NCBI RefSeq assembly: GCF_905207245.1
Contig: NZ_CAJLKP010000042.1
Coordinates: forward strand, 1 to 51,051
Length of the DNA: 51,051 nucleotides
Source: an uncultured Bacteroides sp.
GTDB lineage: Bacteria > Bacteroidota > Bacteroidia > Bacteroidales > Bacteroidaceae
Direction: 5' to 3'
In this document: positions 9,801-17,057 of the stretch, one piece after another
How positions within the stretch are numbered: the first letter of the stretch is position 1
Layout: every line of letters begins with the position of its first letter
Made by a program: the position numbers and the translations under genes
The notes under the pieces: generated by a model
Databases searched by the model: none
What the model saw: the letters and a program-made list of their open reading frames with translations, nothing else
What the model was told of the DNA's origin: nothing

Positions 9801-12800
9801 TCCTGCTTGGGCTTCCCTATCATCAAGTTCAAATTGAATACGCCATCTTTCTTTTGCCAGTTCGTTTAATTTCTTTCTAGCATTTTCCCCTAATTCATTA
9901 GCTACTGCAAATTCATCAAGATGTATCTTTAATTGTTTCTGTTGCTCATCAGTAAGGTTTTTTACATCTATATTACCAAATACATCTTTAAGTTTTTTCT
10001 CAGTATATTTTGCAAATAAATTAAATGATGATTCAAGTTTTTTTACTTCATCCGTAATGCCCATCCTCAATTTCTCATACTCCTTCAACAATTCCTCACT
10101 GTCAAAATGGGTTTTGTTCTTGAATATTTCAAATGTCCGTGCATCTCCTGACGTTTCAGCCAAAGAACGTATCTTCTCTACAATAGTAGCCGCCGAAGCC
10201 CCTTTGTTTATCAGTTCGGTAAGTTCGTTTCTCCATTCCTTAGTACCCTTACCCATATTTATAATCTCCTTGGATGCCTGTACTATCTGCCCACGAAACT
10301 CTTCTATATCCTTACTTGCCGAAGTGAGTTTTACAGACGATTTCTCGTAATCTTTAAGCATATCAGAGAATGAATCGCCAAATACGCCCGTAGATGTTGC
10401 CTTATCCGCCTTGAACATTATATCCGCATTTTCAGCAGCACGTTTATAAACCTGCTCTAGTTCCGATGCTGACTTTTGCAGATATTCCACACGAGATCTC
10501 TGATCATCTATTTTCTTACTGTTTTGTACTATATATTGCCCCATATTGCCATATTTAGACAATATTCCAGTCAGTGTTTCTTCATACGTCTGCAACTGTT
10601 TCGTGTCAAGCTGTTCAAGGTTTTCCGGGGTGAGTTTATCGAAGTTTATCTTGTCAAGGTCTTTTTGCAAATCACTGTATGATTCACGGAAAGACTTTGC
10701 ACTATCCTTTATCTTCTGATTGAACTCTTCCGAACGTGCAGACATAATATGAAACGCTTCCGCTACAAGTCCTGCAACAGTAAGTATCGTCATGAGCGGA
10801 TTAGCCTTTATCGTAAGCCACAATGTTTTCAATGAATTTGTCAAACCGAATGTTGCCAGTTTGAATCTGTTCATCAACATTGTCGTTTTTGTCATAGACA
10901 ACATTCTTGCAGCTTCCGCACCTGTCAGTTTAAGTTCGGTGACAAGAAGATGCCGTTCAGCCTGTGTCAGCATATTCGTGGCAAGAATACGTTTTGCCAT
11001 CTCTGCTGACATCTTTCCCGAATTAACGGCAGCAACTATCTCTACGGCAGACAGTTTTGACGCTGTCGCTATCTTCCACCTCTCGGCAGTAGTGAGCGTT
11101 CTGTACATTGCAGCCTGTTTAAGCAACTGGGCTTCCCGTAATTTCTCAGCCTTAATAGCATTAGTTGTTGCGACAACTTCTTTTCCTAGCATGGCTGTTC
11201 TAGCCAACTGCAATCCTTTCAATGCGGCATATCCTACAGCAACACCCTCTATTGCTTTGGAGAAATATCTCCAGTTGTTCATCGCATCGGTTATGCTTCC
11301 AACAATTCCTTTCAGAACGGAATCATTCGCCTCGCCTATGTCATTCATCATAATCTTGTATGAATCGGCAAGGTTACTTACCATACCTTTCAAAGATGCA
11401 GCTTGTATTTCCTGCATTTTGTAGAACATACCACCATCTTCCGTCATTGTGGTAAACATCTCCCGAATATACTCAAAAGGAATCTGACGTGTTGATATGG
11501 CGTTGAACACATCATCAGTAGTTTGAGCCACGCCTCTTACTTCTTCCAGTTTTTTTCTTAATGCGTCCAATGCAGGAATACCGGCCTCTGTCAATTGACG
11601 TAATTCCTGCCCTCTCAATACACCTGCGCTTCTTATCTGTCCATAGGCAAGAATGATACGACCCATATCAACGCCAAGACCTGCGGAAACGTCCGCAAGA
11701 CTTTTCATTGTACCGTACAATTCGTTGACAGGTATCTGGAATGCAGCAAGCTGTTTGGTATATCCAACCAAATCACTGAACTGGAAAGGAGATATTACAG
11801 CAAGCCCCTTAATCTGACTGAATATCTGGTCAGCCCGTCTTGCATCTTGTATGATGGCACGTAATGATACCTGTTGCAACTCGAACTCTCCACGGATAGC
11901 AACAAGTTCCTGAAACATATCTCTGAAAAAGTAGAATCCTGCATAAGTCTTTATCGTATTGACAAACTCACGCATCATTCTGCTCTGCTTTGTCAGTTCC
12001 TCGGAAAACTCTTTTGAACTTGCAGCATTTTTCTGATTGGTCTGCTGCATCTTTGTTCCATAGGATGTGGCTTCATTTACAAACTTGTTGTGTTCCTGTA
12101 TCTTCCTGTTGAGAAGAGTAAGGGTACGGTTATAGTTTGCATCAGTCGTATTAAGCGCATTACGCCTGTTCGTCAATTCAGAAATAAGATTGTTAGCCTG
12201 ATTGATAGACGTAGGATTGATATTAAGCAAGTCATGCGTTGACGTTTTTCTTAAAGATGATTGCAACTTTTCCAGCCTGCCTTGCAATTTCTGAATAAGA
12301 GCGTCAGCCTTTGTTATCTGATTGCTGTTTAAAGGAACTTCAACCTTAAATTTATTCAATAGTTCAAGGCGTTTCTGTATAGCGGCAATCTTCTTGTTCA
12401 AGTCCTCAGCACTTCCCTCCGGCATACCAAGGGCAAGTCCAGACTGACTAGAAAAGTATTGTAGATACTTCTGATTGGTCTGCTGCATCTTCTTACTCGC
12501 CTGTTCCTGCTTTGATGCTTGTCTATCCATCTCTTTTGTCCGTGCAATCTCCATCTCGTATTGCTGGCGTAGAAGATTAAGTTCTCTTTCATCGGAAATG
12601 GACAATTTAGGCGCACTGTTAGCAGTAAGGGAATATGCGGTTTTCAATCTGTTCAATTCAGCCACAAGATCATCTATCGCTTTCTTCTGACTTTCAAGAT
12701 TGGCTTTTCTTGTAGCCATCCCCTTATCTCCGCCTGCATTGCCTAGGTTACGGTAAGTCTTTTCCAGCTTGTCATACTCCCTTGTCGCTTCGACAATCTT

Positions 12801-13076
12801 GTTTGACAACTCTTCCATCTGAACAAGTATATCCATTTTCTTGTTCGACTTCCCTTTCCCTACCTTGGACGCGTTTTCATTCGCTTTGTTTATCTTATCT
12901 ACAACCTCGCTAAGTTCGTCATTCATTTTGCCTATATCGGTCAACATAGGCTTGAAGGACATCTCCTGGTTAAATGTGTCCTGCAACTTCTTCTGTATAT
13001 CCTTTATCTGTTTGTCAAGACCGGAATCATCTAGACCGATCTTAAACTTTAATGCTCCTAAATCAACATCAGCCAT
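6897..13076 (-). CDS. Tape measure protein
   Basis: At 2059 residues this is by far the longest complete protein here. It is rich in Lys, Glu, Gln and Ala coiled coil, starts MADVDLGALKFKIGLDDSGL like tape measure proteins, and has hydrophobic stretches around residues 590-790, including TIKANPLMTILTVAGLV. Tape measure proteins span the tail lumen and set its length; at about 1.5 angstroms per residue this predicts a tail near 300 nm. The adjacent Dit-like gene and the frameshifted chaperone pair at 16.8-17.6 kb support the call. No peptidoglycan hydrolase motif was recognised in it. Confidence 0.9.
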   Translation of the reverse strand: MADVDLGALKFKIGLDDSGLDKQIKDIQKKLQDTFNQEMSFKPMLTDIGKMNDELSEVVDKINKANENASKVGKGKSNKKMDILVQMEELSNKIVEATREYDKLEKTYRNLGNAGGDKGMATRKANLESQKKAIDDLVAELNRLKTAYSLTANSAPKLSISDERELNLLRQQYEMEIARTKEMDRQASKQEQASKKMQQTNQKYLQYFSSQSGLALGMPEGSAEDLNKKIAAIQKRLELLNKFKVEVPLNSNQITKADALIQKLQGRLEKLQSSLRKTSTHDLLNINPTSINQANNLISELTNRRNALNTTDANYNRTLTLLNRKIQEHNKFVNEATSYGTKMQQTNQKNAASSKEFSEELTKQSRMMREFVNTIKTYAGFYFFRDMFQELVAIRGEFELQQVSLRAIIQDARRADQIFSQIKGLAVISPFQFSDLVGYTKQLAAFQIPVNELYGTMKSLADVSAGLGVDMGRIILAYGQIRSAGVLRGQELRQLTEAGIPALDALRKKLEEVRGVAQTTDDVFNAISTRQIPFEYIREMFTTMTEDGGMFYKMQEIQAASLKGMVSNLADSYKIMMNDIGEANDSVLKGIVGSITDAMNNWRYFSKAIEGVAVGYAALKGLQLARTAMLGKEVVATTNAIKAEKLREAQLLKQAAMYRTLTTAERWKIATASKLSAVEIVAAVNSGKMSAEMAKRILATNMLTQAERHLLVTELKLTGAEAARMLSMTKTTMLMNRFKLATFGLTNSLKTLWLTIKANPLMTILTVAGLVAEAFHIMSARSEEFNQKIKDSAKSFRESYSDLQKDLDKINFDKLTPENLEQLDTKQLQTYEETLTGILSKYGNMGQYIVQNSKKIDDQRSRVEYLQKSASELEQVYKRAAENADIMFKADKATSTGVFGDSFSDMLKDYEKSSVKLTSASKDIEEFRGQIVQASKEIINMGKGTKEWRNELTELINKGASAATIVEKIRSLAETSGDARTFEIFKNKTHFDSEELLKEYEKLRMGITDEVKKLESSFNLFAKYTEKKLKDVFGNIDVKNLTDEQQKQLKIHLDEFAVANELGENARKKLNELAKERWRIQFELDDREAQAGLTGWKKSLDEITGKAWTITIKTSDIKTVEDFFNAVKKEYKDSKSTIENYQRTIDKFSKEGKLKKVGDKYELTGLVDPEELETLRQIISEFNAANEAMSKATGTAKQFNLELEKQKKEAQKRDPLADLWKNRLSLLESAYSKFKDLSINIGKEEAKKQIESIYGSQALKLGVDLVYDKQAIVDNYNKAAKELETRVPQDAVKNARKAAELSSEIYVDAAKKVMKRITDEFDRYKNKYDFYSDILGITGDSELALDLAVQFSGDTSTMAESFAAGIYNNLQSALAGMNLDLGVSVVPDTSSFTSMNQYINQIQEAIKGNKNIGEDQKEVIQGMIDAWKGYFGEMAKQYANDLEKYGDYYTQVDIIREKYRQRIETAKGMGNTSLSSALQKSEEMDLFKLTTDYQNFFGAVEAMSMEAANTVADKVREMLNSAFRSGAISAKEYMKELERVDKQIEKMMKNNQSDLQTYMKEGIEGLYNKRYDAGKSKMMAGMNDMQQAMADIENASKAYEDAMKNGDEEAANAALSAKSEAESRYKSGQEAVNTGKEMMAAAQNALQTVNLIDFIITNIYNAIKAMQQIIASVSNLMDSMGKDTDSGFMREMNQFSEAMGVMNEGVKKSWDSFKSGDFAGAIGSVISMPLDVIATFNRQHDKRLQKHIENLEFESKKLTNIYNMLEKEFEHIIDPAKLDEVTSQQVSNLKEQLQIQKDILAAEEDKKKSDREKVEDYKQTIKELEYEIRYYTETLASKLYSIDLKDWASQIGDALVEAWLKGEDAAKAYKDTVADVMRDVVKSWVQQQYIEKAMQQVQTTLFGADGKGGMFADNKIDKDELIILGNVMGSLELAFAEAGGVVNEINNALGGMLTETEENAEGLSNAIAGVDENTFNQALGYLNGMRYEMVVQSDLLRQLVSLNGGSAGTGGTNMTAIQQSQLEVLTQQLAATMAIKTALLSVVSIAPRSGGNAIKVIID

Positions 13077-13098
13077 AGTTATTGTTTTTTAATTATTG

Positions 13099-13115
13099 CA
13101 AAAATAGCAAAAATA
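13099..13115 (-). promoter_or_regulatory. Tandem -7 boxes upstream of tape measure
   Basis: Two minus-strand TATTTTTG boxes (13099-13106 and 13108-13115) lie before the ATG at 13076. The 19-base unit TATTTTTGCTATTTTTGCA is repeated exactly upstream of the Dit-like gene, suggesting a common late promoter. Confidence 0.6.
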
Positions 13116-13198
13116 AGCACAAGAGCATGATTTACAACAAACAAAAATCCATTAGTATTTTTTAACATATTTAAAATGGTAGATAAAAACGATTATGT

Positions 13199-13206
13199 TA
13201 TCTTTG
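13199..13206 (+). promoter_or_regulatory. -7 box for plus-strand late unit
   Basis: TATCTTTG matches TAnnTTTG, 22 bases before the ATG at 13228. Together with the minus-strand boxes at 13.1 kb it makes a divergent promoter region between the tape measure and this small operon. Confidence 0.6.
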
Positions 13207-13227
13207 CAATAAAATAATTTTTTAACT

Positions 13228-13569
13228 ATGGCTATAGAAGAAAACAAAGTAACACTCGTTGGCGTAAATTCAGCCAGCGTAACATTCAGCAATGAAGCTA
13301 ATGTGGAAAAACAATACAAGGTGAATGCGAATGTAAACGTATCAAACGGAAAAAACATTGATTCATTTGATGGCGGAGAGGTGAAGTCATTGGAATCAGA
13401 GAACCAACTCGCCACATTCTATTTCAATCAGAACGGTGGTATCGCAATCAACTACAACGATCATCCCGATTTGGAAGCACAAATTGCTATCATTACCATC
13501 ATCAACTCTTTCGTAACCGATGTGAAAAAATACATTAACACGAAAGGAATCTCATCAGTTTCAATCTAA
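13228..13569 (+). CDS. Small late protein of unknown function
   Basis: A 113-residue, Asn/Val-rich soluble protein with no signal peptide or membrane segment and alternating beta-type residues (VTLVGVNSASVTF). It is first in a plus-strand unit driven by the box at 13199, and 14 bases separate it from the next gene. Not recognised. Its place beside the tape measure suggests a virion or tail-assembly role, which is inference. Confidence 0.75.
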   Translation: MAIEENKVTLVGVNSASVTFSNEANVEKQYKVNANVNVSNGKNIDSFDGGEVKSLESENQLATFYFNQNGGIAINYNDHPDLEAQIAIITIINSFVTDVKKYINTKGISSVSI

Positions 13570-13583
13570 AAAAGGCAAGAAAA

Positions 13584-14120
13584 ATGACGAACCAAGAAAT
13601 GTTTTTAAAGAGATTAACTCTCTTGAATATCCCCTTATCACTAGAAGGGAAGGAACTTCCATCAGAACTGAAAGCAAAAATCATGCTTATGCGTGTTGCT
13701 TACGACAAGGCTGCAAAAGCATTCGATGATGATATGCAACAGGTTCTTAAAGAAATAAAGAAGGAAGGATATGACGAGCGCGCACAGAAAATCAATCACA
13801 TGAAAGAGATTGACGGAAAGGAAGATGCGACAAAAGAGGAAAAGAAAGAAGCGGATGAAATCAGAAAGACAGAAGAAGATTTCAACAAGGAAACAGAAGA
13901 GTTGAATAAGGCATACTCCGAAGCATATCAAGAGAAAATGAAAGAGGAATGTGATATGAAGCCTAGATACTTCGCCTTTGAAGGATTCACTAAAATCATT
14001 GAACTCATTGGTACTGACGGTGCAATTAAGGTGAAATGGAACTCTCCCGAAGCATTGGAAATACCGAAGGAGGAATTTATCTCGCTTATCGCAACAAATC
14101 TTGTCGATAACCTCGAATAA
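13584..14120 (+). CDS. Charged coiled-coil late protein, unknown
   Basis: 178 residues, very rich in Lys and Glu in the middle (about 45-125), predicting a long helix or coiled coil, with compact ends (C-terminus PKEEFISLIATNLVDNLE). No enzymatic motif. It is the last coding gene before the orphan omega-RNA-like sequence and was probably co-transcribed with it. A tail chaperone or scaffold-like role is possible, but the better chaperone candidates are at 16.8-17.6 kb. Confidence 0.75.
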   Translation: MTNQEMFLKRLTLLNIPLSLEGKELPSELKAKIMLMRVAYDKAAKAFDDDMQQVLKEIKKEGYDERAQKINHMKEIDGKEDATKEEKKEADEIRKTEEDFNKETEELNKAYSEAYQEKMKEECDMKPRYFAFEGFTKIIELIGTDGAIKVKWNSPEALEIPKEEFISLIATNLVDNLE

Positions 14121-14154
14121 TATATAATATATTAAAGTTTACTGTATATTTTAT

Positions 14155-14360
14155 ATATGCTTCATTTGGAGTCAGGTTATTAGCCTAAGCACTTTGAGTG
14201 CTACGTTGGATGAGAATGATATATAGTTACCTACGGATGTTTACCCAAGTCTGTAGCTCTAAGTTAAGTGGTTAAAAGGAGTAGCGTATTCGGTGAAACG
14301 GTGCTGCTTATGAAAACCTCATCCAACATTGGCGATGGGTATTTAACGGGAGTAATCCCG
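14155..14360 (+). ncRNA. Orphan HEARO / IscB omega-RNA-like RNA
   Basis: This intergenic sequence matches, block by block, the omega RNA upstream of the IscB gene at 36.2-37.5 kb. Shared blocks are ATTAGCCTAAGC (14179-14190), a following hairpin with arms AGCACT/AGTGCT, GGATGTTTA-CCAAGTC, AACGGTG-TGCT and GGCGATGGGTA (14331-14341), then a CGGGA-TCCCG hairpin. A long-range helix pairs GTTGGATGAG (about 14205) with CTCATCCAAC (about 14318). The corresponding helix of the IscB copy has different bases that still pair. By analogy with IscB omega RNAs, the guide is the ~16-20 bases before the first block (about 14155-14174). No IscB gene adjoins it. Confidence 0.75.
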
Positions 14361-14520
14361 ACTTATGTTGAATAAACATTAATTTAAAAGACAATGGAAG
14401 CAACAAGAAAGATGTTTCTTATAAGAAATTGAAATATATTTCATATGGGTTGATTGATGTGACGAATAAATGAATTTCAGATTTATAATATGATTTAATG
14501 TTTTTAACAATAAAACGCAC
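14361..14520 (+). other. AT-rich non-coding spacer after orphan RNA
   Basis: 160 bases with no convincing ORF. It holds one weak palindrome (GAAATATATTTC near 14430) and is otherwise AT-rich. It could be a leader for the spanin gene or a decayed remnant of the 3' part of the HEARO element; no IscB coding similarity was seen. Confidence 0.4.
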
Positions 14521-14997
14521 ATGAATAAGCCGTTTTCTATATTGCTATTTTTTTTGTTACTGTCGTGTTCTTGTTCACGCAAGCTACTTCCATCTTCGAC
14601 AAATACAACCATAGTAGACCACAACACGACAGTAACGGAAAGAGTAGTATGGCAATCAAAAATAATAACTCTTCCAACAGAACACATACAACATACAACA
14701 TTTGAAGATAGTTCACACTTGGAAACATCATTAGCCGTATCAGACGCTAAAATAATGTCGGATGGCAGGCTTTTTCATAGTTTGAAAAACAAGAAAGACT
14801 TTTTACAAGACAGCATCCCATCCTTGGAGAAAGAAACGGTAGTGACGAAAGATTCGATAATAACCGTGGAGAAAATTGTAGAAGTAAAGGTAGAAAAGGA
14901 ATTGTCTAAATGGCAAAAAATACTAATCAATCTTGGATACATAGGTATCGGTTTCATATTGTTTTCAGGTTACAAAATAGCCCGAAAGTTCGTGTAA
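14521..14997 (+). CDS. Unimolecular spanin (u-spanin)
   Basis: 158 residues. The N-terminus MNKPFSILLFFLLLSCSC is a lipoprotein signal with lipobox LLSC, so the mature protein would be anchored in the outer membrane. The C-terminus has a single transmembrane segment (INLGYIGIGFILFSGYKIA, about 137-155) for the inner membrane. The middle is polar, with a helical stretch rich in Val, Lys and Glu. Lipobox plus C-terminal membrane anchor in one chain is the topology of u-spanins such as T1 gp11, which join both membranes at lysis. It ends at a strong bidirectional terminator. The call rests on topology, not on sequence similarity. Confidence 0.7.
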   Translation: MNKPFSILLFFLLLSCSCSRKLLPSSTNTTIVDHNTTVTERVVWQSKIITLPTEHIQHTTFEDSSHLETSLAVSDAKIMSDGRLFHSLKNKKDFLQDSIPSLEKETVVTKDSIITVEKIVEVKVEKELSKWQKILINLGYIGIGFILFSGYKIARKFV

Positions 14998-15006
14998 CTT
15001 TCGGGC
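14980..15006. terminator. Bidirectional terminator between convergent genes
   Basis: Perfect 11-bp stem GCCCGAAAGTT/AACTTTCGGGC with loop CGTGT, followed by TTATTTT on the plus strand and preceded by an A/T-rich stretch that serves the minus strand. It overlaps the end of the spanin gene (stop at 14997) and lies before the end of the opposing gene at 15032. Confidence 0.85.
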
Positions 15007-15031
15007 TTATTTTATTGGGGATTGATAAAAT

Positions 15032-16111
15032 TTATGGAGCGTAATCTTCAACCATATTATAGGTGGTATTTACCCCTGTGGCTCTTGCTGCAATATAATA
15101 ATCATAAGAAAAATCTCTACTAACATTAAAGGAATACATAGATGATCTATATGTTCCTTTTGCCGGAACCTGTGCAATAAGTCCTGTAAGTAATGAACCA
15201 GCATTTTCTCCAGCTTCTGGAACTGTTCTTGTCCTCATTAACACAAGAACTATACCACGTATAGTAACAGATGACCCACTATTATTTGTTATAATGAAGT
15301 TGTATGTAATTTGGTTATTAGAAGAGTTCCATGTACCAAATGCTTCTATTACGTATAGAGATCCAGCTGCATGAATAGTCATTGTTTTTGGTGTTACTGG
15401 AATAGGTATGTATATTCCTTGTTTTAATTCATCACCTACTCCTATTTTATTAGATGACAAGAAAAAAGCTACTTTCCATTTACCTACATAACTACCTATA
15501 TTTAATAACCTTATAGATACTGAATCAGTAAACATACTTTCAGATGTTACTAAAATGTATCTAGTATTTTGTAAAAGTCCTACCCCTGCATACATTTCAG
15601 AAAATGGAGTTCCTTGATAGCTTAAATAGGATAGCAAAATGTTATCATCAGCATTTGTTGTCTGTTCAAGTTGTATTTCTAGATTATTAGATGTGTCCAA
15701 ATATACATCTGATGGAACGTCATCTCCAAAAGGAACTATAGCATTATGATTATATCCGTTGAAATCCAATATCCGATAAGGTGCTGAATCTCCACCAGTA
15801 GGAGCATTATATCCCCAGTCTACGCCATTAAAAAGGTCTTTTAGAAATCCGCTTTCAAGCGTTCCTGGAGACATGTATCCCACTACACTTAGACCACATA
15901 AACCATCATTAGCTTTCCAATAATCAGAACGATCATCTAAGTATGGTTGCCTCACAGGTTTATATTTACTCCATTTATTTATTTTCCCATGCGTATTTGC
16001 GCACGCATATCCTAAATCATAGCCATTGCTAGTAGGACCGATACCTAGGGTAGGATATACATCACTATCCAATCCTACAGGAGAGGTAATTTTACCGTTA
16101 GAGTGACCCAT
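15032..16111 (-). CDS. Receptor-binding-type tail protein, copy 1
   Basis: 359 residues. The first ~45 residues (MGHSNGKITSPVGLDSDVYP...) are nearly identical to the protein at 30409-31425, while the remainder is unrelated in sequence. The region also contains INKWSKYKPV, a motif I recall from Bacteroides phage proteins. The body is beta-rich with many Thr, Asn and Ser, fitting an adhesin or tail-fibre ectodomain. It starts 3 bases after the stop of the repeat-bearing short gene upstream. A conserved attachment region with a variable body suggests host recognition; the exact position in the virion is unknown. Confidence 0.65.
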   Translation of the reverse strand: MGHSNGKITSPVGLDSDVYPTLGIGPTSNGYDLGYACANTHGKINKWSKYKPVRQPYLDDRSDYWKANDGLCGLSVVGYMSPGTLESGFLKDLFNGVDWGYNAPTGGDSAPYRILDFNGYNHNAIVPFGDDVPSDVYLDTSNNLEIQLEQTTNADDNILLSYLSYQGTPFSEMYAGVGLLQNTRYILVTSESMFTDSVSIRLLNIGSYVGKWKVAFFLSSNKIGVGDELKQGIYIPIPVTPKTMTIHAAGSLYVIEAFGTWNSSNNQITYNFIITNNSGSSVTIRGIVLVLMRTRTVPEAGENAGSLLTGLIAQVPAKGTYRSSMYSFNVSRDFSYDYYIAARATGVNTTYNMVEDYAP

Positions 16112-16114
16112 AGA

Positions 16115-16407
16115 CTACACCTCCACAAATTTATTGCAGACGACATTGCCGCATGAAATCAAACTACCCGTCACACGTACATCACCATCAATAATGACAG
16201 CTTGTGACAAATCAAACTCTTCTGGTATATCACTACCATCTAAGGCTATTATCTCATAAAACCCCTCTGTCGGGCTAAAACCCCTCTGTCGGGCTAAAAC
16301 CCCTCTGTCGGGCTAAAACCCCTCTGTCGGGCTAAAACCCCTCTGTGCTCCCTCGCTTTGCTTCGGTCGCACACCAAATTTCCGTTTACAAACAAATTAA
16401 TCTTCAT
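16115..16407 (-). pseudogene. Short repeat-containing gene, out of frame (copy 1)
   Basis: The ATG at 16407 overlaps the end of the zincin-like gene and begins MKINLFVNGNLVC. The downstream part (YEIIALDGSDIPEEFDLSQA ... VVCNKFVEV) ends at 16115. Between them lie four full 19-bp repeats plus a partial copy. With four units no frame is continuous: each frame meets TAG inside the repeats. With two units the ATG frame would read through to the C-terminus. The C-terminal part resembles that of the paralogue at 31406-31665. Either it is a decayed gene or its frame is switched by repeat number. Confidence 0.6.
16257..16346. repeat. 19-bp tandem repeat, ~4.7 copies
   Basis: The unit CCCCTCTGTCGGGCTAAAA occurs four times exactly (16262-16280, 16281-16299, 16300-16318, 16319-16337), flanked by 5 bases of a preceding unit and 9 bases of a following one. 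Because 19 is not a multiple of three, each gain or loss shifts the reading frame of the short gene containing it. Confidence 0.95.
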
Positions 16408-16408
16408 G
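16345..16408. repeat. ~64-bp dispersed repeat, copy 1
   Basis: This block, which includes GCTCCCTCGCTTTGCTTCGG and the start of the short gene, is almost identical to 31603-31666, with two or three base differences. It marks one edge of the duplicated receptor cassette and provides homology for recombination. Within it, TGTGC and GCACA form a short inverted repeat. Confidence 0.9.
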
Positions 16409-16801
16409 TTTATTGTTTTTTAAATATTTCGCAACACTATCCATTACACACTCAACACACCAACCTAAAAGGTATGCAAAGTGCTCATCCTGCCCATTTT
16501 CATATCCCATAGAAATATCACAATACCCAAATACATTACAAACATAATGAACAGATTCATGAGAAACAGTTCTCACCCCTATACCATCGTTGGATAACCA
16601 AATAAGTACACCTAAATGGTTTGTACTTTTTTCTCTTACAAAAATAGTCATGCCATTAAATCTCTTAATTTCATCTTTGGATGTATCTATCGGGTCATGA
16701 TTAAGTTTGGTGAATTTTCTATATATTTTCCCCCATTGGTCATCCCCTACTGCAACATACAGTTTAAGGGGATATATTTTAGGATCGTATTTTGTTATCA
16801 T
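16397..16801 (-). CDS. Zincin-like metallopeptidase domain protein
   Basis: 134 residues with the motif HESVH (about 80-84, in VSHESVHYVCNVFGY), a match to the HExxH zinc-binding signature, followed by DEHFAYLLGW about 20 residues later, which can supply a third ligand. This pattern is typical of small gluzincin/SprT-like phage proteins. It lies in a packed minus-strand operon: its start overlaps the previous gene by 4 bases and its end overlaps the short repeat-containing gene. Proteolytic activity is inferred from the motif. It could process a virion protein, or it could be a morphogenesis factor without activity. Confidence 0.6.
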   Translation of the reverse strand: MITKYDPKIYPLKLYVAVGDDQWGKIYRKFTKLNHDPIDTSKDEIKRFNGMTIFVREKSTNHLGVLIWLSNDGIGVRTVSHESVHYVCNVFGYCDISMGYENGQDEHFAYLLGWCVECVMDSVAKYLKNNKHED

Positions 16802-17043
16802 CGCAAAACATCTTTTAGTAATATATCGGGATGCTCTTCTTTAGGTTTAGATTCCTTGAATCTATATATAAAGCCACTTGCATCCTTGTTAGCTTCCTTA
16901 TATAAATCTTCTGTAAGAGAAGCCTTGTACAACTTAACTTTCTCTTCAAAATGATAATCAAGTTTAGGCTGGTCCATTATTACTGCCTGTATATAACTCC
17001 ATGAATATTTCCATAGCAAAGCCCAGTCCTTGATTATCATCAA
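16798..17043 (-). CDS. Tail assembly chaperone, downstream (T-like) part
   Basis: 81 residues (MIIKDWALLWKYSWSYIQAV...). It lies directly after the 179-residue gene between the tube protein and the tape measure, where siphoviruses carry the G/GT chaperone pair. Its reading frame is -1 relative to the upstream gene and stays open back across that gene's stop, so a -1 frameshift would give a fused product. A GGAGG just before ATG 17043 could also allow independent initiation. Confidence 0.6.
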   Translation of the reverse strand: MMIIKDWALLWKYSWSYIQAVIMDQPKLDYHFEEKVKLYKASLTEDLYKEANKDASGFIYRFKESKPKEEHPDILLKDVLR

Positions 17044-17057
17044 TCCTCCGAATAGCC

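Noticed and set aside
7177..12690. Plus-strand ORFs opposite the tape measure gene, up to 210 codons
   Set aside because: Antisense shadows of a coiled-coil gene; no promoter or family features.
13152..13415. Minus-strand ORF of 87 codons across the divergent promoters
   Set aside because: Overlaps a better plus-strand gene with a proper promoter and start.
16257..16346. CRISPR array
   Set aside because: The 19-bp units are directly adjacent with no spacers; this is a tandem repeat.
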